Assembly: GCA_009760855.2 (NCBI GenBank)
Contig: WPIO01000012.1
Span: 7,377,501 to 7,441,500 of the forward strand
DNA from: Cristatella mucedo
Lineage: Eukaryota > Bryozoa > Phylactolaemata > Cristatellidae
DNA: 64,000 bases
Direction: 5' to 3'
This document shows positions 49,208-61,463 of the stretch, piece by piece. Numbering within the stretch: position 1 is the first letter of the stretch; the number at the start of each line of letters is the position of its first letter. Under the pieces are notes generated by a model. The model saw nothing but the letters and a program-made list of their open reading frames with translations, had not been told where the DNA came from and made no database searches. The translations under genes and the position numbers were made by a program.

Positions 49208-52200
49208 TCAGACCTAGGTACAAAAGCTGTTTGCTGATTTGATATTAATATGCTATTTTTCCTAATTGGGCTTGAATGATTCTAAGGTGAAACGAAGTAA
49301 TTGCAATGCACGCAACAAGGTGAAACAAAGTAATTGCAATGCACGCAACTAAAACAAAATGTTGACCTCGGGCTGGGGTGAGAGTGCACTAATTCTGTCA
49401 TGGTTGCTTGCAAGGCATCTCCTTACTTAGTGCATAATTTCGTAGGGCTCAGACGTCTACTTGACAACTACGAGCTTTCAACCGGAGCACCGGAAGTCGT
49501 GACTGCTGAAGAACTTAAGGAGAACAATGAGTATGAACTTGAACTACTTTCTCTAAGCTCGAGTGTTTGGAGCTGAGAGTGCTGCTGATGTAAAAACTCC
49601 TACAGCGCTTGCTCGCCCATGTCCCATGCACATATGCCCAGCAGTAATAATAATATATTTAATTTGTATAGCGCCCAAAGAGAACTTAATCTCTATTCAG
49701 GCGCTTCCCATAAGCCTCGGGGTTCTAGCCCACGACCTCAGCCAGACCTTGGTCGGGCGAGTACCTTAACCACTGGACCAAACCAACTTGGCAGTAGTGG
49801 GCATTGCGGAAATTAAGGATTTTCATAATGGTACTGAAGCTAGCAAATTTGACACTGGAATGCAAAAATGAGCCGGTCGACGCTAGGCACTCTGAATTTC
49901 TGTAAAAACTCATCTGCGCAGGATCTACGGGGAGCAGGGTGAGCTGCTGCTTCTACGGGTAGCAGGACGAGCTGCTGCTTCTAGGCTTGCTTGCTCTTCG
50001 CGAGTACGTCGAAGTCAGCCTGCGATAGGATGTGGTTGGCCTCCACTTTCTGGGAGCCAAATAGGATTTTGTAACAGAATCGGGGTCTTGGTGCATAGAC
50101 TCGGAAACTCAAAAACTGAAACTCGATATTTTGACGGGATGCTAGTGACGCGATGCACTATTTTGCGTAATAACCTCGTGTCTAGATCTACAATCAGAGT
50201 AGAAAGTTGTCGTTAGTCCATCCGAGCTCTCCAAGGCAATCTAAAGCACCTTCTCTGTGAGAAATCGCGTTCTGTAAAAGTGTGCTGTTCGTTCAACCTT
50301 ATTTACCATTTAGTAGCTTACAATGCCCCTCATTTGCAATGGCATTGCCCTATCAATTTACCATTCATAGTAGGGCTAAAAGGTTTAACCAGGAGACTTT
50401 ACCACACTCTTGTTGTATTTATTATAAATTTCGGCGTAGAATAGCGATATGTCTATTAGCAGTTCTAACGCACATGACGGGAGATATTTGTGTATCAACT
50501 GATAATTGAACTATTCTCAAATATCTGGCTCGAAATTAGTCAAGATGTTCACCAATAGCAATCTTGGCACTGTACAAGACTGGCCGTTCGTCCAACCTTA
50601 TTTACCTTACAGTAGTTGACCACGACCCTCATTTGCAGCAGAACGGCCGCACCCCAGCGGCGTACCCCAGAAATAGCATTCTTAGCCTTTGCAGTCTAGC
50701 TCTTCCAAGCTTCCAAGCTCTTCATTTTTTTAGGCCACCTTACTGTAGCTTAGGAAGAGCCGTTAGATAAAACGGAGAATTTATTGATTCTGCTTATGGT
50801 CTAGAAAAATTATTACGCAGGAACTAATTAGAATCTTCGGCAGTCTTCGGAATAGCGTGCTTGTGCTGCGATTAAGTTGACCCCTGTGCTAAGAGGCGGG
50901 GCCAGGATTTTCATCTAGGGATGTCAAATCCAGTAAGATTTTTACGATTAGGCAAATACTCGCACGTAATGAGAATTTATGTTGCACCGTCATAGTGTTT
51001 ATTCATAACGAGCTGTGCGATTGCTTTTCTCATGGAAATATGACATAATTTTATCGTTGATGACTGTGGGGGCGGCGGTGGCAGGGGGGCCGCCCAGATA
51101 GCTGGCCTGCTAGGGGGAGGGGCGGGGGAACCGGATAAAGGCCCCTTGCCTGTCCTGGCTCTCTGCTCTACTTGTGCCGCCCCACAAGTACGTCAAAAAA
51201 CGTGACGTCATGAGGTTACAGCCTCGCCGTAATGCGAATCCTCTTCTAAATTGAACAGGTTTCTGGACGCTGTGCTGAGCACAAGGGTTATGCAAGAAGC
51301 GCACGAATTTCTCGTGAAGATACACAAATCGCCTGCAGACAAAAGAGCATTTAAACAGCAACTCAGCGACCTCTGGTTTAAGCTATACAAACGGTCAAAG
51401 AAAGACAAGTAAGAATACATCAAGAAAGGCACGCTGCCTTTTTTAAATGTATGGCTCTGAGTCGAAAAGTCACCATAATTGTGAATTGGAGTTCTTTAGC
51501 TGCGACAGAGCTGATTAGTCATGGTCAATTATAGATTCTACAACTCCTGCGGCTTTGAGCATGTGTTTGTTGGTGAAACGAAAGGAGACGCCGTCTTGGG
51601 CCTTCATAACTGGATTTCATTCTATCTGCTGGAGAAAGCTGGCACGATAAACTACAATGGCTACATTGCTGGGGTTAGATAAGTTATTGTATGCTCTTAC
51701 CGATATTTTAGAAACGCACTTGTTGTGCCAATCAAAATTGCAGGCGTTGGCGATCGTTAATTGATGCTTGATTGATAAAACGCTTAAAGTTGTTGCACAT
51801 TTCTCCTGCTAAGTGTATGTCGGTCACGGAGTTACCAGTTACCATATTGGCCCGTTTTCACTGACCTGCACTTGCCGCCCATCAAGCAGTCCATCCAATT
51901 CAAGGAGCTGTCACATTTATACTTCATGTAGCTGAAAACTCCTTTGACTATAGACGTTTCTCTGTGCGTCTAGCCAGTCACAAATCCTTTGGATACCAAC
52001 CACGCCTATTTGTTTGTGCCCTCAAGCCTGGAATTCACTTCCAACTGACATCACGAAATCCTTTCACGCTGTGGAATTTAATAAGAATCGAAAAAATTGA
52101 CCTCGACATCACATATTTTTCCTTTATATGAAATAGTATTCTGAACATGTTTTTAGTACTCTTACGGTGTTTTAAAAGGTAAGGGGACTAAAAATTGTAT

Positions 52201-52821
52201 CATAGTTATTCGTAATTACTATTTTCAAAATTAAAATTTTTTACATCTGCGTATGCATGCAATCCTTGCCATTTCGCCTCTGTATCCTCTGAATCCTCTA
52301 TATCCTTTGCTTACTGCGAGCGGCAGTTTGAAATCATGCGTTTAGACGCAGCGTTCCTTAAGAATGTGTGCGTTGTCTCTCTACAATGCTAAGCCGCTAG
52401 AAGAACTGACGGTTTTGTGGTTGAGGTACTGAGCGACACGTATGAGCTAGTCTCTTTACGGAAAAGTCATGTGCGCTGCTGTTTCAGTGCTGCTATCGCT
52501 ATGAGGTGGCTCGCAACAGCACGCTGGGTGACCGTCGGTGGCTGACAATCGTCGTCCTTCCGCTTGCAGGCAGATCAAGCCGAGCAGCGCCTGCTGACCA
52601 TACAATTCACGTTCAAAGGCGGCGAAGGAAAACCAGTGGGCGGCTCTTTCATCGGTGTTAGCCCAGAGTTCGAGTTCGCTTTCTACACAGTCTGCTTCCT
52701 CGTAGACCGCGGCAGCAGCTTGAAACTGAGATTCGCCGGCTTAGAGGTCGAGGTCACCGTGTTTCCGCTTGGTACTGGAGTCGGTACGGCGTTTGCTTCG
52801 GACATCAGCTCGAAACACTAG
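44942..52821 (+). CDS. EndoU-family endoribonuclease, copy 2 (six certain exons)
   Basis: Joined exons 44942-45057, 45330-45431, 49446-49530, 51259-51408, 51535-51673 and 52570-52821 give about 280 residues with a complete EndoU domain. Recognisable blocks are FDEELSELASRLW, APDKLFSYVNEEAIFKIP, LLDNYELSTGAPEVVTAEEL, FLDAVLSTRVMQEAHEFLV, then the catalytic core. The histidines are at codons 51560 (FEHVFVGE) and 51605 (GLHNWISFYL), and the lysine is at 52630 (GKPVGGSFIG). All splice sites are GT-AG with the phases of copy 1, and five of six exons have identical length, so this is a tandem gene duplication. It should encode an active uridine-preferring RNase. The first coding exon is unresolved. 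A TATA box at 44462 lies 480 bp upstream of exon 2. Introns are shorter than in copy 1, and one is only 126 bp. Confidence 0.93.
45330..45431 (+). CDS. EndoU copy 2, exon 3
   Basis: Acceptor CTTGTTTCTCAG, donor GTAAGT. Encodes GRIFDTKTTGQDKAPDKLF and SYVNEEAIFKIPTYY. 102 nt, identical length and phase to copy 1. Confidence 0.94.
45838..46050. repeat. Local direct duplication around a LINE-B tail
   Basis: CTCGACTGAAGGGAGCTGAG (about 45842) recurs as CTCGGCTGAAGGGAACGGAG (about 45986), each followed by GCTGCCCAAAT and TAACCTGC. The LINE-B tail signature TGTGAAGTTACAGAAGAAGA lies between them. Confidence 0.6.
46051..49055. other. Intron 3 of EndoU copy 2, mostly unassigned
   Basis: Contains a doubled GTTAAGGGGCGGAGCTTCAA unit at about 46708-46770. 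Frames near 47503 and 48315 have no domain. Confidence 0.45.
49056..49205. repeat. (GA)n microsatellite in intron 3 of EndoU copy 2
   Basis: Interrupted then pure GA run of about 150 bp. Confidence 0.97.
49446..49530 (+). CDS. EndoU copy 2, exon 4
   Basis: Acceptor AATTTCGTAG, donor GTATGA. Encodes LRRLLDNYELSTGAPEVVTA then EELKENNE. The copy 1 donor hexamer is retained. Confidence 0.94.
49640..49792 (-). mobile_element. SINE-1, antisense, in intron 4 of EndoU copy 2
   Basis: Clean copy: TATAGCGCCCAAAGAGAACT, then TTAATCTCTATTCAGGCGCT (hairpin tail reversed), GGTTCTAGCCCACGACC (B-box reversed) and CCACTGGACCAAACCA (A-box reversed). Confidence 0.88.
49928..49985. repeat. Two-unit tandem repeat, ~29 bp
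   Basis: GGTGAGCTGCTGCTTCTACG and GGACGAGCTGCTGCTTCTAG in tandem. Confidence 0.7.
50288..50640. repeat. ~55-bp direct repeat pair
   Basis: TTCGTTCAACCTTATTTACC ... CCCTCATTTGCAATGG at about 50288 and TTCGTCCAACCTTATTTACC ... CCCTCATTTGCAGCAG at about 50586. Neither looks like a family seen elsewhere in the window. Confidence 0.7.
51259..51408 (+). CDS. EndoU copy 2, exon 5
   Basis: Acceptor AAATTGAACAG (weak polypyrimidine tract), donor GTAAGA. Encodes FLDAVLSTRVMQEAHEFLV, KSPADKRAFKQQL and LWFKLYKRSKKD. 150 nt as in copy 1. Confidence 0.94.
51535..51673 (+). CDS. EndoU copy 2, exon 6 (both catalytic His)
   Basis: Follows a 126-bp intron whose acceptor is TCAATTATAG; donor GTTAGA. Encodes FYNSCGFEHVFVGETKG and LGLHNWISFYLLEKAGTINY. 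Same 15-residue His-His spacing as copy 1. Confidence 0.94.
51815..52190 (+). mobile_element. LINE-A-like remnant in intron 6 of EndoU copy 2
   Basis: CACTGACCTGCACTTGCCGC, ATCAAGCAGTCCATCCAATT and AAATCCTTTGGATACC align with the RT end of LINE-A, with many changes. Confidence 0.6.
52570..52821 (+). CDS. EndoU copy 2, last exon (catalytic Lys and stop)
   Basis: Acceptor CCGCTTGCAG. Encodes LLTIQFTFKGGEGKPVGG, SFIGVSPEFEFAFYTVCF and ends ASDISSKH-stop. 252 nt, identical in length to copy 1. Confidence 0.95.
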   Translation, partial: ADQAEQRLLTIQFTFKGGEGKPVGGSFIGVSPEFEFAFYTVCFLVDRGSSLKLRFAGLEVEVTVFPLGTGVGTAFASDISSKH

Positions 52822-53202
52822 GGCCCTTTTAAGGAAAATACACGAGCTCGGTGTTTAGAAGAGTTTAAAAAAATCATTCATGTAATTTGGCCATTCTTGC
52901 TTGGAAAGATGCACTGAGAGAATCTTAGTAGCATACTGCTTTTGCGTACTTTCTGCAAATTGAACTTTTCAAAATTGATTGCATTCACATAAAGCCTTGC
53001 TGGGTGCTAATGGTGGTATATTTTAGGTTAGAGAGTTCTCATTTAAAAAAGCATGTTGTGGCATTGATTCGCCACCTGCTAATGCACAACGTCCTTTCAT
53101 ATCGGATTGCTATTAATTTGAAGTTTGTCTGCTTTGGCAAAGATTGCTTGTCGGTGCTTCCGTGCTCCGGCAGGCTCCGGCTCTCTGTGATGCGTGATCA
53201 TT

Positions 53203-53208
53203 AATAAA
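53203..53208 (+). terminator. Poly(A) signal of EndoU copy 2
   Basis: AATAAA 382 bp past the stop, in the context GATCATTAATAAATC, close to that of copy 1. Expected 3' UTR about 52822-53230. Confidence 0.6.
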
Positions 53209-53230
53209 TCGGGTCAAGGTAACTCATTTT

Positions 53231-53594
53231 TTTTTTAAAGAAAATGCTTGACTTCTGACTCTCATCAATCTGTGAATTCACACTACTTATCTGCCTTGTA
53301 TTAATCATTAAAATGAGAGCAGTTTAAAACATTTAGAATTACAATTTTATTTTCTAAATCTTGCTGTTAAAGGTCTTTAGTAGGCAGTTTCAATTGATTG
53401 TAGAAACTATTTTCGCCAAGAGACAATAAAAAAGAAGCTTGTATTAAAACAATTTAGGCTAAGTTAGTTAAGCTCTAAGATTTTCGCTACATGTCAGACA
53501 AGAGTTTTGGCGCAACATTATAGCTTAACAGTTAATCGCTGAAAAGGGAAAAGATAAATAGGCTTCGTTCAAAGTCTTTAGAATAATTTGAACC
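53231..53594. other. Downstream of EndoU copy 2, no feature
   Basis: AT-rich, nothing recognised. Confidence 0.4.
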
Positions 53595-54115
53595 TTTCAT
53601 AAAAACTATTTCTGTCTGTAACTCCACAAAACCAAAAGAACTAAGTTGATGTCGTGCACAAGAGGTTTCTGTAGCACACGTAAAGTTTAAGCGGATTTCT
53701 ACAGAACGGAAGCCTACAGGCTCTATTTTACGCTGTAAAGAGAAAATAAGAAGCACAGCCGAATCATTGGGCAGATGAGAAATAGGAAGGATAGACATAG
53801 CATTCGAGCACTGCTGCACAGAATTTGCCACAGCCAATAGCCTGACAGACGATTTCGTAGCGTAAGAATTGTGAAAGTGAGTTCCACAGCCTAGGACTAT
53901 CAGAGAATAAGCTTCGGTCGCCAACAATCTTTAAGCAATGCAATCGAATAAGCTAGTTTTTTCGTCCTTAGACGACCTGGGTTCAGATGAGGCTGAAACT
54001 GGTGCAGCAGTTTAACTAGGTCTGAAGAAGTGAAGCCATGCCGAGCCTTGCATTTCAGAGTGAGAGTCTGAGTTGGCTGAAGAGTCAGAGTAAGAGTCAG
54101 CATTAGATTCAGAGC
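53595..54115 (-). mobile_element. LINE-B 3' fragment, antisense
   Basis: CTGTCTGTAACTCCACAAAA, GTAAGAATTGTGAAAGTGAG, GACGACCTGGGTTCAGATGA and GCCTTGCATTTCAGAGTGAG follow the family order. Confidence 0.75.
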
Positions 54116-55084
54116 GTGTCTGCCTTGATTAAAGTCAACCTGATGGCACGTAGTAATTCCGTTAGTGCACTAAACTTTGGATGGTATGTCGAGAAAAATT
54201 ACACGTATCAAGTTTAGTTATGAACATGCATGTTTGAAAAAATATTCAGTGCATTTAGCGCGTATTATATCGATTATTGTGGAAACAAGCAGGGTAGTTG
54301 AGGATAAAAGAAAGACTGAAAAGTTGTAGCGTTTGTCTCTACCCAGGTTGCAATCTACTTAGGTCAGTTGCACATCCAGGGCGTAAGCGTTGTAAAGGAG
54401 TCATTTCTATGCCGTTTGACGCTTGGGCTCGTCACTAAAATGATGCACGAAATGAATACTCGACAGCCTTGTCTAACCCGTAAGAGAAGTCTCTCCAGAA
54501 GGCTCGCCTGGCGAAATGCTGCTTCATTCGGTGTTTGCCAGCTTTACGTATTAGATAACACTGATATCAAAATTATTGAAAACTTCACTGCCCCGTAAAG
54601 TGCTTCTGGCTCCCAGAGCTTGAGTAATTTCTCTGGTAGCTTCTACTATAAGTTGAATGATATTTAAAGATGGCCACTCACGCATGTGTACGCATATACA
54701 TAGGTACCCAAGTGTTTCTAATTTTACATGCATAAGTACACCATCCACCCGGTATTAATGTGTGGATACCTATTATTATACTATATTAGCTACCGTAAAG
54801 TACGCTCCTTAATATGTTCTCTGTCAGCATATGATTATCTATAGCCTCTGCACACAATAGCATGAGTATCCTGTGCCACAATGACCTTATCATACTTGAC
54901 CACATTTGCTGCGTAGTAAGAACCTCCTACTCACAGCAAAATAAAATTTTGAAGATTCGGATTTGCTTAATAAAGGATAGCTTCTCCAGGTAGACTTCTG
55001 CATTTTTGTCATCGCGTCTAATACTCTGTAGGCTACTTTAATCTCGATGCAAAAACTGAGCAGCCGAAGGTAGGTTTGTCGGAC
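54116..55084. other. Unassigned
   Basis: No domain or repeat recognised. Confidence 0.4.
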
Positions 55085-55620
55085 GCGAATATAGCAACTG
55101 CCAGGCTGAACCGCTTATCACCGACCTGCACTGAATTACTGTCGAGCAGCGAAGTGACCTCAAAGTTTTCTTATCTAGTTTTAGGTATCCTCATTTTCTT
55201 GCTCCAGCTTTCTTATCTGAATTTATTCCTAGCTAGACTCCTTATCTAGCCACCCGATGCTCTGAGGATTGATCCGACGCTTTGACTGAAGTCGTTTGCC
55301 TGTGCGTCAAGCCAATCTGATAGCTTTCGGAGACCCTGCTGACCTCAGTTACTTCGCTCCCAAAGCCTGGAGCGGAATGCCGAATAATATAAAGAGGACC
55401 TGGTTTGAGGAAATTCAAAAATGAAGCCAAACCGCTACGCACAGCACCTTTTTGTCCGTGTGAACTGTCTTATATTGTTGTACATGCTGAAATGGCATAG
55501 TTTAATCTCTGGCGAATTCGGTTGCTCCGCAACTCCGCGGTGTATCTAAAGGACATGAACGAGATTTAGTTCTTTCCGTGCGCTTTACAAATATTTCATT
55601 ATTATTATTTTTATTGCGAA
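55085..55620 (+). mobile_element. LINE-A-like remnant
   Basis: CACCGACCTGCACTGAATTA, TTCGGAGACCCTGCTGACCT and GCTCCCAAAGCCTGGAGC align with the RT end; a GAGATTTAGTTCTTTCCGTG tail and ATTATTATT follow. Confidence 0.68.
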
Positions 55621-58084
55621 TCTACAATCAAGTATACGCCAGCCCGTAGGCAAGACGTAAGGGGATATAAATCGACATTTAGGTGCCGAGTTGAGGATAG
55701 CTGTAGGGTAAATGCCACGCTGTTTCCAAGGCGGCTCTCGTTACAATGGCCTATCTGATGACGCTACGAGGTAATGCTACCAAGAGGCTACAGGGAATCG
55801 GACCGTTGGTGCAAACAGAATCGGTGCAAATTTTTTACAGAGGCCTTAAAATATACCTTTTTTAGGCATTTCTTTAAGGTCACTGTGAGTGGTATATCAT
55901 AGCATCAATATCTAAATTAAAAATGTATAGTTTTGGTGAAGTTCGCAGGCGGATCGCTGTACGCGCATTTCTTCGAGCTCTTTCATAATTGGACATCGCA
56001 CATTTTAAGACGGCCCAATGAATTCTTGTGGTGTGCAGCGCCTTTTGGAGAAAGGATTCTGGTTTAGCTTCCTGCTGAGGCTATCGTATATCTATGAGAT
56101 GCAACCACGTGCCTATGTTCGATCTAAAGGAAAGATGATTTGAATGCTGCACCACTAGAGCAAACACTCTAGGAAATAAAGTGTCAACAATATACTGCTA
56201 CCCGCAAAGCTTCAAGGGATCAGCAGGCGTAAGGCTGGAGAGTTTTCTCTGGCGAACTTTAAGACTAAGCAGATTTTTGAAGTAGCAGCCATCTACACCT
56301 GCATCTTAACGGAAAATTGACTCTATGGGCAGCTAATTTATGCTTCGATTGACCTGGGAGTAGGAGGAGACTGATAGCGCTGCAGCAAGTACAAGTAGTG
56401 CAGCTATGCGAGAAGATAGGAGCTGAGTAATAGCAAGCTGTTTAGATTAGAACCAAGCTTCTGTATAGCCACTTGTCAACTAGGCTCCACGGAAACAGCA
56501 ACCATGGAAACTAGAAAAGTGATGAAACACTGAATGAATTGAGGTTATAATCATTTGTAGCGACATTATGCTTAATCACGATGTAGATTGGCGAGTCTCG
56601 AAGTCCAACCAAAGCAAAGTTAGAATAGTCTTCAGTGAACCATTAACATAGTGAGCTTAAATGAGTTACTAAAATCCTTAGCTAGCTAATTAGGTAAGTA
56701 GCTTCCGCTCATTATGGAGAGTAAGTTGATAGAATCGTTGACACTGAAAGCTACCAGCCCGAATGCTGAGAAATACGACTTGTAATTTAGCTGCTGCAAA
56801 ATATGGGTACTTATCAACTGCCATTAGGCTCAGGCTCATAAACAGAAAAACACAAAAGACAAGTTAGCTGTATTAAAAAGAGGTACTAGCTTTACTCACC
56901 TCCAAAGCTACAAAGCTTGAAGTGTATCGCTTCTTTGTAGTGTCAGAAGTTAGGACAAAATAATGCATCGCAGTGTGACTCCATATAACAGGTGACAAAT
57001 CAAGAACAGACAAAAGATATTGTGCTGAGGATTTATGGGTTATTAGTCGCATGAACTTGTTCGTCCTCTACCATTCGACGGTCCCTGCCCAATGACCTGC
57101 AGCAGGTGAATGATGATACCGGCTGCTATGCCATAGCTGGGCACTTAGAGACCAAACCAAAGCATTGTACGAAAGCTTGAAATAGAATTTATGGAGTTAA
57201 TTTGATTTGGAAACGTGTTTTTTTTAAGGATTTCCACGTTTCACGAAGATGGAATAATGACTAACGACCCTCGAAGAGGAACCAAAGAAAATTTTTTTTC
57301 CAATAGTGGAATCAGGAGCATTTTCAGTGGCAATGACACTCATGGGTTCATCTGCAAGAGAGTTTGAACAAGATTGCTTGCACGGTGAGAAGTATTCTCA
57401 AAGATTGTCGTTTTCGCATAGCTACGCACACACTAAAGATACTACTAAGTCAAATGATATACGGAATGTATCCTTAATGTCTTCTTCAGGTTCATTCAAA
57501 TAGTTACTTGCAAAGTACGTGTACACATTATGGTCTAAGCCAGTTATGTGCCTGAACGTGAGACTCACTGATCCGTAACCCGCATAGGGTGGAATAGCTG
57601 AAGAGCTATCTGAGACACAAAGTCTGAGAATACAGTCCGGCCGCAAAGCCCGCAGACATTAAAGCAAAAGTAACGCAGTCGAGCTATCTTTCTGAATATT
57701 GGTTATGAGCTATACACCTCAAGAATACCTTGCCTGACCCCATATAGAATAAAAATCGTGTTTATTGCTTAAAGCTATGCAATAATTCTGTTAACGCATT
57801 CTTTTCCTTTGAGTCGTTTGGCTTAAGCTAAAGCCTTCTCATGGAGCACTGAAAGTACAGGAGGTCATCTATTCAGACGGGAGTAATAAAGAGAGGGGGC
57901 TATGTCCTATTTAGAAACGATTTTACCGAAATATCAGTAATAACTATCTGTATTTTAGAAGTAAAAAACAGAAGAAAATTCACTGATAGACGTTACATAT
58001 AGCCTACTAGTTTTATAAAGATCGTCTAGCATGGCAACTGTCGTATTACATAACTTTTGAATCTCTCGATTTGGCTCAAAATCA
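55621..58084. other. Intergenic, no gene recognised
   Basis: Frames at 57306 (+) and 57422-57646 (-) overlap and lack domains. Confidence 0.45.
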
Positions 58085-58530
58085 AGTTGTGAACCAGCTT
58101 ATACAATCTATAGCTACCTTTTAGATTCTTTTCTTCTAGTGCCCCAGCCTCTCAATCTAGATTTAGTCCTAATCGGACTTGTAACTGTTTTGACCTCTCC
58201 CGTGACTAAATTATATCTGTTGTGCTAACCACAGCAAACGACTCCTTTGGAGATCGTGCAATATATTCTTAAGCTCCCAGATGCTCAGAAGTTACTACTG
58301 AATGACTTTAAAACACCCCACTGCGTTGCAGTCATTTATAAAGATTCAAAAACCTATCTTTGTATACTAAATTTACTCTGGCCATGTGACTTTTATTTTA
58401 TATGATTTTGTATGCTGCTAGAGTTGTGCGTACTCTCACAAATTAATGGGAATGATTATTTTATTTTTCAGCAGATTTTAAATGCCCAGAAAGCATTTTT
58501 TATTTCTAATAGAATTATATACAAATGTTG
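58085..58530 (+). mobile_element. LINE-A-like remnant, older subfamily
   Basis: TTTGGAGATCGTGCAATATA, CTTAAGCTCCCAGATGC, and a tail AAATGCCCAGAAAGCATTTT that keeps the hairpin position in decayed form. Confidence 0.6.
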
Positions 58531-58760
58531 AATCATTGCACTTAGTTCATTTCAGCAACTAGTCGAAGGTTTAGCCAATTTAATTCCATCCATCACCAAC
58601 TTTTCCGTTTCTTCAGTCTTCATCTCTCGGCTTAGGCATTGAACCGTTTTATAATTTGACATTGACAGATAGCCATCATGGTTCTTACTTATCGTTAAAC
58701 AAATATTTAAAGATCTAGTGCAAAATTTGCTGTCAGTAAGTGCAAAAGGCAAGGTTACAG
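58302..58760 (+). repeat. 460-bp duplication, source arm
   Basis: Near-identical to 61464-61921, with only a few substitutions visible. Covers the end of the older LINE-A remnant and about 230 bp of unique sequence beyond it. Confidence 0.9.
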
Positions 58761-60711
58761 ATTTTTACTATGCTTTTTACGCTGACGTGTGAAAATTGTG
58801 CTTTTTACGCTGATTTAGGACAATTGAAAAATCAAAGAGATCGAGATGAAAAAACTAGACTCAAGCTGGATGTGATCTGCTCGTTTGCGCTCGTTTTTGA
58901 TCCAGTGATCTACCAGCCGAACTATTGAGATTAATATTATCTGAGGTTTCTGTCTTATCTTACCAATACTAGGCTTAAAACCTTGCATCTACACGATGGT
59001 GTACACGTATGCGGTGTCCAATAAATTGTACTTTCGTACGAAATGTTGCTCAGAAATGTTCTTTCGCATCCGTGAGTGAATCAGAAAGCCCGGATTTATT
59101 TTACAAGGTACAGCGCATACGAGAAAATCCTGACCACGACAATTCCAACCGAGGAGGTGTGGCTGCCCGCTTATGGAGCACAGACTTTCGAGGAGAAATA
59201 ATTGTCCGTCCTCTTCAAGATATTCAAGTCGGAAAGCAAAACTTTTCAACGGCGACACAGCAACAAACCGTGCACTAGCTAAATATTAAGTAAGGGAGAA
59301 TGATCGCTATTTCGACAGATAGAGCTGCTGGTCTAGAAAAAAGAACAACGCGATGAAGCCGAAGTAGCGCCAGCGCCGTGCACTATTAATCTAGTGCTTT
59401 GCGATAAAGCTTGACATTTTTCTCACGACGGAAGCACTTTTCTAGCCAGTCGATTATCGCCACCCGATCGGTTTTTCAGAAGCATCGCTTGGCAGCGCCA
59501 CCCTGAGACCATTGTACTAGCTAGTAGCAGCTTGAAGCCCTATGAAGAACAAGTGCTCGTCCTTTCCAGCGGCTCACTCTGAGCGCCTGAAACGAGTCGC
59601 ACACGGAGTCTGAACGTCTATTATATTAAGAGCCACTGAGGCTCAGGCAGAAGCGGTACCTGGATGTGGAAGCAACGCCTATTTCTTGGCACTATGTGCA
59701 TGCTGTAAAGGATCATGTCAAATTATAGTAATTACCAATATCAGCACACTTAAGTAGAGAAAGAAAAAGCATGCCTACAAGAATTACAGATTATTGGGTG
59801 GGGTTTACCTTCCATTTTTAACATGGTCGTCAGAAGATTTTGTTCAGTCTATCGGGTGAGAAGGACCTGCGTGATTATTAAACATGCAGATTAAACAAGC
59901 AGTTTAATAGAGGATACCATAGAAGAGTAATCATGAAGTTTTCCGCCGCTTCCTTGGTGCTTTAAATACTTCTGCTCTTAAAATATTTAGATCAATCTAA
60001 CCTTAGCATACTAGGCCAGCGAGAGATTGCTTTCAATTCGCGACCCGAGTAGCCTTCACTTCTACAGATGACCTTATCATAATTGCTCAGACAGAAAAGT
60101 GAAATTAAAACATGACGGCGTATTTTCCTCAACCAAATTAATAAACTTTGTCTTTTTCTCATGAGCTTTTCGAGTTTTACTCGAGGGTTGCAAATTATCT
60201 CTCGACGCGGGATCTATGAGGTGATGGCTGGGACACTTTCCAAATAACACCGAGTACGTAATCGCAGCATTAAAGTGGATGCAGTAAGGCACGTCTTGAC
60301 CTCGGGCCAATCTTGATCGTCCCCATACTCAATGCCCGAGTTGATGGATGCATACGATGCGAGGATTAATAGCATTACCAAATAACCAGGATTATGAGCC
60401 TCAATATCTACCTACGTTCAAGATATTAAAATTTGGATTTGCATCGCCTGTGGCATTAGCCCAGCATCTCCATGCACATCCTTCAGATGCCATGCAGAAT
60501 GGCAGCTGAATGATGGAATTCAGAGGCAAAGTAATTCTGGTATCGCAATTCAATAGAATTTTCATATTTGATTCTGTCAGGGAGTACTTGACCACAGTCG
60601 CAAGTGTATTATTCTTAAAAACACCTTTAGGTACTCAAACAAGCAGCAGATAGTGCACACCAAATATATATCAGAGACCTGTTTGTGCAGTGCTCAGTAC
60701 TAGAGCCTGTT
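58761..60711. other. Intergenic, unexplained frame at 59009-59278
   Basis: An 89-residue + frame (59009-59278) has an equally long antisense frame over it. I recognise no domain. Confidence 0.35.
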
Positions 60712-61187
60712 GTTGTTGCCTGCTTCTACAAGCTGCTGCTCCAACTGCCGAATGTAATCAAGTGGCGGCAGATTCCACAATGGGTTTTCTGTCTGCTGCC
60801 TGGCTCCGTGCTGCCATCACGTAGCAGCCAACTGGGCTTGTCCAGGCGAATGCCACAAGTGCGTGGAATAACTTGGCTGTGGTGCCGTTATAGAAGCGTG
60901 CCAAATTCTTTGCAACATATTGTAGCTAACAGAGAGCAGACTTGACTGTGGAGCTGATTCGGTCATCTCAGGATTGTCATTTCTAATAAATTAGCCAGAT
61001 TCAGACGGAGTACATTTTTTAATTTCTGAATAACATCAGATTTCCAGATAATTGTTATGTTGGTAATATTTCTTATTAAAGTTTCTGAAGTAATGAGGTT
61101 AGTCAGACTGTCATCAAGTTTGATTTGGATAACTTATCATTCAATTTAAAAAACCTACTGCAAGAAAGTCGATCGGAGGAGTGCAAG

Positions 61188-61415
<228 letters not shown>

Positions 61416-61463
61416 AGCGAGAGATATGCTTTTCCTGCAAAGAACTAGAAGCCACGATTGTGC

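Noticed and set aside
58552-58752. Two near-identical 66-residue minus-strand frames (also 61714-61914) as a small gene family
   Set aside because: They are the same 460-bp duplicated block next to a LINE remnant. Conservation reflects recent copying, not coding constraint.
59009-59278. 89-residue frame as a gene
   Set aside because: An equal-length antisense frame overlaps it and no domain or splice context is visible. Kept only as unassigned.
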